Shown here piece after piece: positions 61,038 through 64,000 of a DNA stretch of 64,000 nucleotides. Location: positions 1 through 64,000 of the forward strand of contig JAQGOE010000070.1 in NCBI GenBank assembly GCA_028293725.1. The letters run 5' to 3'. Position numbers and translations under genes: made by a program. Position 1 is the stretch's first letter. Each line of letters starts with the position of its first letter. The notes under the pieces are model-generated. The model saw nothing but the letters and a program-made list of their open reading frames with translations, was not told the origin of the DNA and made no database searches. This DNA is from Gammaproteobacteria bacterium. GTDB lineage: Bacteria > Pseudomonadota > Gammaproteobacteria > Steroidobacterales > Steroidobacteraceae.

Positions 61038-61802
61038 TCATTTGAGACTGTTGAGATCCGCTTCGCCATTCCAGGGACTGCCCCGCGCCGCCGTGGCCGC
61101 TCGCTGCGCCTTCACCACCGAGGCATCCACGGAGCCGCCCTTGTTACCCCATTGACCTCGAATGTAAGTCAGCACCGAGGCAATTTCTGCATCGCTCAAC
61201 TGACTGGCGAATCCCGGCATCGCGCCATTGTACGTCGCGGTGCCCACCGGCACTGATCCTTGCAAGCCGTGCAACACGACCTGTATCAATACCGTGCCAC
61301 GACCGTTAACCCAGGTCGAGCCCGCCAAAGGCGGGAAAGCCCCGGGAATGCCTGTACCGGCGGCTTGGTGGCATACGACACAGTTTCGGGTAAAGACGGA
61401 TGCTCCATCGGCCGCACTTGATCCGGCCTTCGATTGCGGACCCGAAGAGACCTGCTCACCCCCGGTATCCACCGCAACCACACGAGTCAGATACGCCGCC
61501 AAGGGCTCGATCTGCTGGACGGGCAGCGGCGCCCCGTAGGCATCTCGCATCTTGGCAATCGCGGCCTTCCATTGTGCCTCAGTTCGTTGTGGTTGCTGTA
61601 GAACCATGCCGGCGGAGTGGCAGATCAAGCATTGCTCGTTTGCAACATCCGCACCCTCTCCCGCAGGAAACGCTGCGGCGCTCGTGGGAAGCTGCACGCT
61701 GACTTTCTGCAGTTCCGCATCCGCCACAGCGCATTCAGACAGCAAGAGCACGGCGACGCCAAGTCCACTAACCGCGTATCGGAACAACGTTCTGAGTTCC
61801 AT
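61038..61802 (-). CDS. Dihaem cytochrome c, partner of the sulfite oxidase-like enzyme
   Basis: This periplasmic protein of about 254 residues has a signal peptide (FRYAVSGLGVAVLLLSECAVADA) and two haem c sites: CLICH in the first half and CVVCH in the second. A methionine (GAMPGFAS) serves the second haem. I choose ATG 61802 because GGAGG at 61813-61817 gives a 10-nt spacing; ATGs at 61811 and 61838 are alternatives. It lies 16 bp downstream of a molybdopterin enzyme gene and should take its electrons, as SorB does for SorA, though SorB has one haem. Confidence 0.87.
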   Translation of the reverse strand: MELRTLFRYAVSGLGVAVLLLSECAVADAELQKVSVQLPTSAAAFPAGEGADVANEQCLICHSAGMVLQQPQRTEAQWKAAIAKMRDAYGAPLPVQQIEPLAAYLTRVVAVDTGGEQVSSGPQSKAGSSAADGASVFTRNCVVCHQAAGTGIPGAFPPLAGSTWVNGRGTVLIQVVLHGLQGSVPVGTATYNGAMPGFASQLSDAEIASVLTYIRGQWGNKGGSVDASVVKAQRAATAARGSPWNGEADLNSLK

Positions 61803-61818
61803 GAGCGTCATTCCTCCG

Positions 61819-63054
61819 TTACGTGATCTGTACAGCAACGGACTCGATCACGTTGCGCATGAAGCCGCTGGGATTCCAGTTCGGGGTATCGGGCTGGGAG
61901 AGTCCTGCCGTGTTGACCGCCTTGACCAGAAGCTTTTGCGGCCCGGCTGCGTCGAAGCGAACGGTTTGCTCCCACCGGCGGAAACTGTACTTGCCGTGAT
62001 CCTCACCCAACTGCGCTGCGCGCCACGTCCGCCCGGTGTCGCTCGAAAGTAGTACTTTGGCAACCCCCGTATCCCCTCCCAGAGCGATACCCCGGACGTT
62101 CAACGCCTGACCACGACGGACCTTCGCTCCATCCACCACGTTGGTGAAGAATGAGCGCGGCAACATACGATTGATGGGCACCAGGGGCACGTTCTGCTGG
62201 TCCGGCGTGACATTCGCTCGGGGGGTGTCCGGGATCAGATACGCCTTCTTCGTCCAGTAGTTTTCATCGGGGCCGTTGAGAACCTCGATGTCGGTAAGCA
62301 TCTTCACCCAGTAGGTCGCGTACCACCCCGGCACCACGAGCCGGATAGGGAAGCCGTTGAGCAACGGCAGCGGCGTACCATTCATGTGGTAGGCGATCAT
62401 GACTTCTGCGTCGCGAGCATGGTCGAGCGCCAGGGATTTCATGAAGTTTGGAGTCTGCGGCAGCACCCCGGTCTCGAGGCCTCGAAAACGCACTCGAGCG
62501 GCATCCGCGGCGACACCCGATCTGTCCAGTACGTCTTTCAACCGTACTCCGCGCCACAGGGCATTTCCCATCGCACCGTTGTCCCACTGACCACCCAAGA
62601 CTCGCGGGCTGAACAGGCCGCGTGAGTTGCCCGAACATTGATTGACCGCCGCAAGCTCGAAGGGCTCGAAATCGTGCATGAGGTCGTGAACTGACAGGGA
62701 AAGCGCCTTGCGAACCTGGCCGCGCACGGCGAGCCGAAATTCCGCAGGATCGACGCTGGTTGGAATGTTAGCAAGATGCCAGCGCACGTAGAACCGATCG
62801 TTGGGCGTGAAGACACCCTTATCGAACACCTCGAAGGGTGTCTCCAACAGCGGCGGCCGCGTTCGTTGCAGGATCATCGGCGCTTTTTGCGGGAAGCCGC
62901 TCACCAGCTCTCGCCGGCCGTTCTCGAAGGGCAGCTCGATGAACTCCTCCGCGCCCGCCGGTTCCGCGGGACCGAACAGGAACCCGAAGGCACCCAACGC
63001 ACCAGCGCCTCTCAGGAAGTGGCGCCGGGACCAGTAAAGCGATGATCGGCTCAT
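61819..63054 (-). CDS. Tat-exported molybdopterin oxidoreductase, sulfite oxidase family (SorA/SoxC-like)
   Basis: This 411-residue enzyme has a Tat signal (SRRHFLRGAGALGAFGFLF). The sulfite oxidase fold has the molybdenum cysteine C140 in VNQCSGNSRG, the segment GMxRxVRLKDVL-like NALWRGVRLKDVLD, GTPLPLLNGFPIRLVVPGWYATYWVKML, and a C-terminal dimerisation domain (RRGQALNVRGIALGGDTGVAKV). It should oxidise sulfite or another sulfur compound in the periplasm and reduce the adjacent dihaem cytochrome. The first gene of a two-gene operon. Confidence 0.9.
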   Translation of the reverse strand: MSRSSLYWSRRHFLRGAGALGAFGFLFGPAEPAGAEEFIELPFENGRRELVSGFPQKAPMILQRTRPPLLETPFEVFDKGVFTPNDRFYVRWHLANIPTSVDPAEFRLAVRGQVRKALSLSVHDLMHDFEPFELAAVNQCSGNSRGLFSPRVLGGQWDNGAMGNALWRGVRLKDVLDRSGVAADAARVRFRGLETGVLPQTPNFMKSLALDHARDAEVMIAYHMNGTPLPLLNGFPIRLVVPGWYATYWVKMLTDIEVLNGPDENYWTKKAYLIPDTPRANVTPDQQNVPLVPINRMLPRSFFTNVVDGAKVRRGQALNVRGIALGGDTGVAKVLLSSDTGRTWRAAQLGEDHGKYSFRRWEQTVRFDAAGPQKLLVKAVNTAGLSQPDTPNWNPSGFMRNVIESVAVQIT

Positions 63055-63224
63055 ACATCACCCGACGTGTGACCGGCGACATCTTAGCGCCCCTTCTGAG
63101 TCTACCGGTATCGTCCCGAGCTGCTGTGCACGGTCGCTGCGCAGATCATGCCCAGGTTGATACGGGACTCCTGCTTGCTGACATGCATGGTTTGCACCAC
63201 TACATCAATAAAGAGGAACGCATC

Positions 63225-63668
63225 ATGGGCATTTTCGACACGTTGAAGAACGCTATCTTCGGGAGTCAGTCTCGGCCGAAGCCAGGGCAGGCGACCGCCA
63301 CACCACAAACTTCACAGGCAGCCGCGCCCACGGCGCGCACGGCCGGTGCGGCGCAAACTTCTGCTGCAACGCAAGGAGCCGCGGGCGCTTCGGCTGCAGC
63401 TCCAGCGACTGCAGTCGATATCGAAGAGGTCCTGAACGGAATGGCGGCGAAGAAGCCGGAGAAGCTCAACTGGCAGAGTTCCATTGTCGATCTCATGAAG
63501 CTGGTGGACCTCGATCCGAGTTTGTCGAATCGAAAGGAGCTCGCCGGCGAGCTGGGATACGCTGGCGATACGCAGGACTCGGCCAAGATGAACATCTGGC
63601 TCCATCACGAGGTGATGGAAAAGCTGGCTGCTTCGGGCGGCAAAGTTCCGGACAGTCTGCGACACTAG
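63225..63668 (+). CDS. DUF3597-domain protein
   Basis: This 147-residue protein starts MGIFDTLKNAIFG, has an Ala/Thr-rich linker (about residues 20-65) and ends in a DUF3597 domain (VDIEEVLNGMAAKKPEKLNWQ, SIVDLMKLVDLDPSLSNRKELAGELGY). The last part resembles helical oligomerisation or peptidoglycan-associated segments; function is unknown. ATG 63225 follows AGAGGAA; the frame upstream to 63042 is an extension. It is followed after 78 bp by another small Ala/Pro-rich protein gene. Confidence 0.8.
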   Translation: MGIFDTLKNAIFGSQSRPKPGQATATPQTSQAAAPTARTAGAAQTSAATQGAAGASAAAPATAVDIEEVLNGMAAKKPEKLNWQSSIVDLMKLVDLDPSLSNRKELAGELGYAGDTQDSAKMNIWLHHEVMEKLAASGGKVPDSLRH

Positions 63669-63746
63669 GCTGCCACGAGAGCGCTGCCGCAATGCGGGAC
63701 GGGTTCGTGCACGAATTCAACATTTCCATCGAACGGGAGAAATTCC

Positions 63747-64000
63747 ATGAGCTGGATCAACGAAGTTGGCGATCTCTTACAGCGGTACAAGGGTGCATCG
63801 GCGACGACGCCGCCACCCGACGCTACGGCGGATTTCTCGAAGGTTGTACAGCAGGCGCCCCCGTCGGCTATATCCACAGGAGTGGCGGAGGCGTTTCGCT
63901 CGGATAGCACGCCGCCATTCGGGCAAATGCTCTCCGGGCTTTTCGGTCAATCCGACGGCGCGCAGCGTGCCGGCATTCTGAACCAACTGATCGCGGCTGC
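63747..64000 (+). CDS. Hypothetical protein, partial at window edge
   Basis: The frame starts at ATG 63747 after GGGAGAAA, runs open to the last base and so is cut by the window. The visible 84 residues are MSWINEVGDLLQRYKG, a Pro/Ala/Thr-rich stretch, then FGQMLSGLFGQSDGAQRAGIL. I do not recognise a family. Its position after the DUF3597 gene and a similar Ala-rich character suggest the two act together. Confidence 0.6.
   Translation, partial: MSWINEVGDLLQRYKGASATTPPPDATADFSKVVQQAPPSAISTGVAEAFRSDSTPPFGQMLSGLFGQSDGAQRAGILNQLIAA

Overview
The window is about 64 kb of GC-rich DNA from a Gram-negative, aerobic, catabolically versatile bacterium. It has four TonB-dependent outer-membrane receptors, three periplasmic PQQ quinoproteins, several c-type cytochromes and many LysR/TetR/MarR/IclR regulators. 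The style resembles a gammaproteobacterial degrader such as a Steroidobacter relative, or a sphingomonad. No rRNA or other lineage marker is present, so the taxonomy is an inference. I see no tRNA, rRNA, CRISPR array or intact insertion sequence.

Layout. (1) 0.2-12.9 kb: a Uma2 nuclease-like gene, a di-haem lipoprotein, OsmC, a phenol-hydroxylase-type FAD monooxygenase divergent from a TonB receptor, MarR, a quinohaemoprotein with a cytochrome c inserted in its propeller, and mmsA divergent from a LysR gene. (2) 12.9-30 kb: a quinate/shikimate and aromatic block with a shikimate/quinate dehydrogenase, cytochrome c, esterase, TonB receptor, PQQ dehydrogenase, ThuA protein, TetR, TIM-barrel isomerase, intradiol ring-cleavage dioxygenase, HpaH, HpaI, an SMP-30 protein, type II dehydroquinase (aroQ), an ACS-type transporter and a truncated 3-dehydroshikimate dehydratase. 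A 14-bp palindrome (NNACTAGNTAGTNN) recurs at the promoters of this block and is probably the operator of its TetR protein. (3) 30-33.6 kb: a leaderless periplasmic-binding-protein-like gene translationally coupled to a TPR/2-oxoglutarate oxygenase protein. (4) 32.7-43.1 kb: a LysR gene divergent from a cytoplasmic reductive dehalogenase, directly followed by pobA, a fumarylacetoacetate-hydrolase family gene, IclR, a TonB receptor, a VOC protein and an MFS transporter. This looks like a route from halogenated 4-hydroxybenzoates through 4-hydroxybenzoate to protocatechuate. (5) 43.3-55.7 kb: a second regulon (GH39-like hydrolase, HD-domain protein, TonB receptor, SnoaL-like protein, TetR, Rieske oxygenase, quinohaemoprotein, aromatic-acid MFS transporter, amidohydrolase). 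A different palindrome (TTAACANNGTTAA) marks its promoters. (6) 55.8-64 kb: an MscS channel with a cyclic-nucleotide domain, a decayed region (frameshifted secreted protein, COX2-TM-like protein, truncated MipA/OmpV, AraC fragment), a repeat-bearing lipoprotein, a Phd/VapC toxin-antitoxin pair with a clear operator, a sulfite-oxidase/cytochrome pair, a DUF3597 protein and a partial gene at the edge.

The most noteworthy finds are: (a) the reductive dehalogenase-pobA pair, whose Tyr-Lys-Arg spacing matches what I recall of the catabolic enzyme NpRdhA; (b) the two operator families that tie scattered genes into two TetR regulons; (c) the ortho-cleavage enzyme joined to lower meta-pathway enzymes; and (d) the SBP-like/TPR-2OG oxygenase couple. 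All functional assignments rest on motif recognition by eye; no database search was run.
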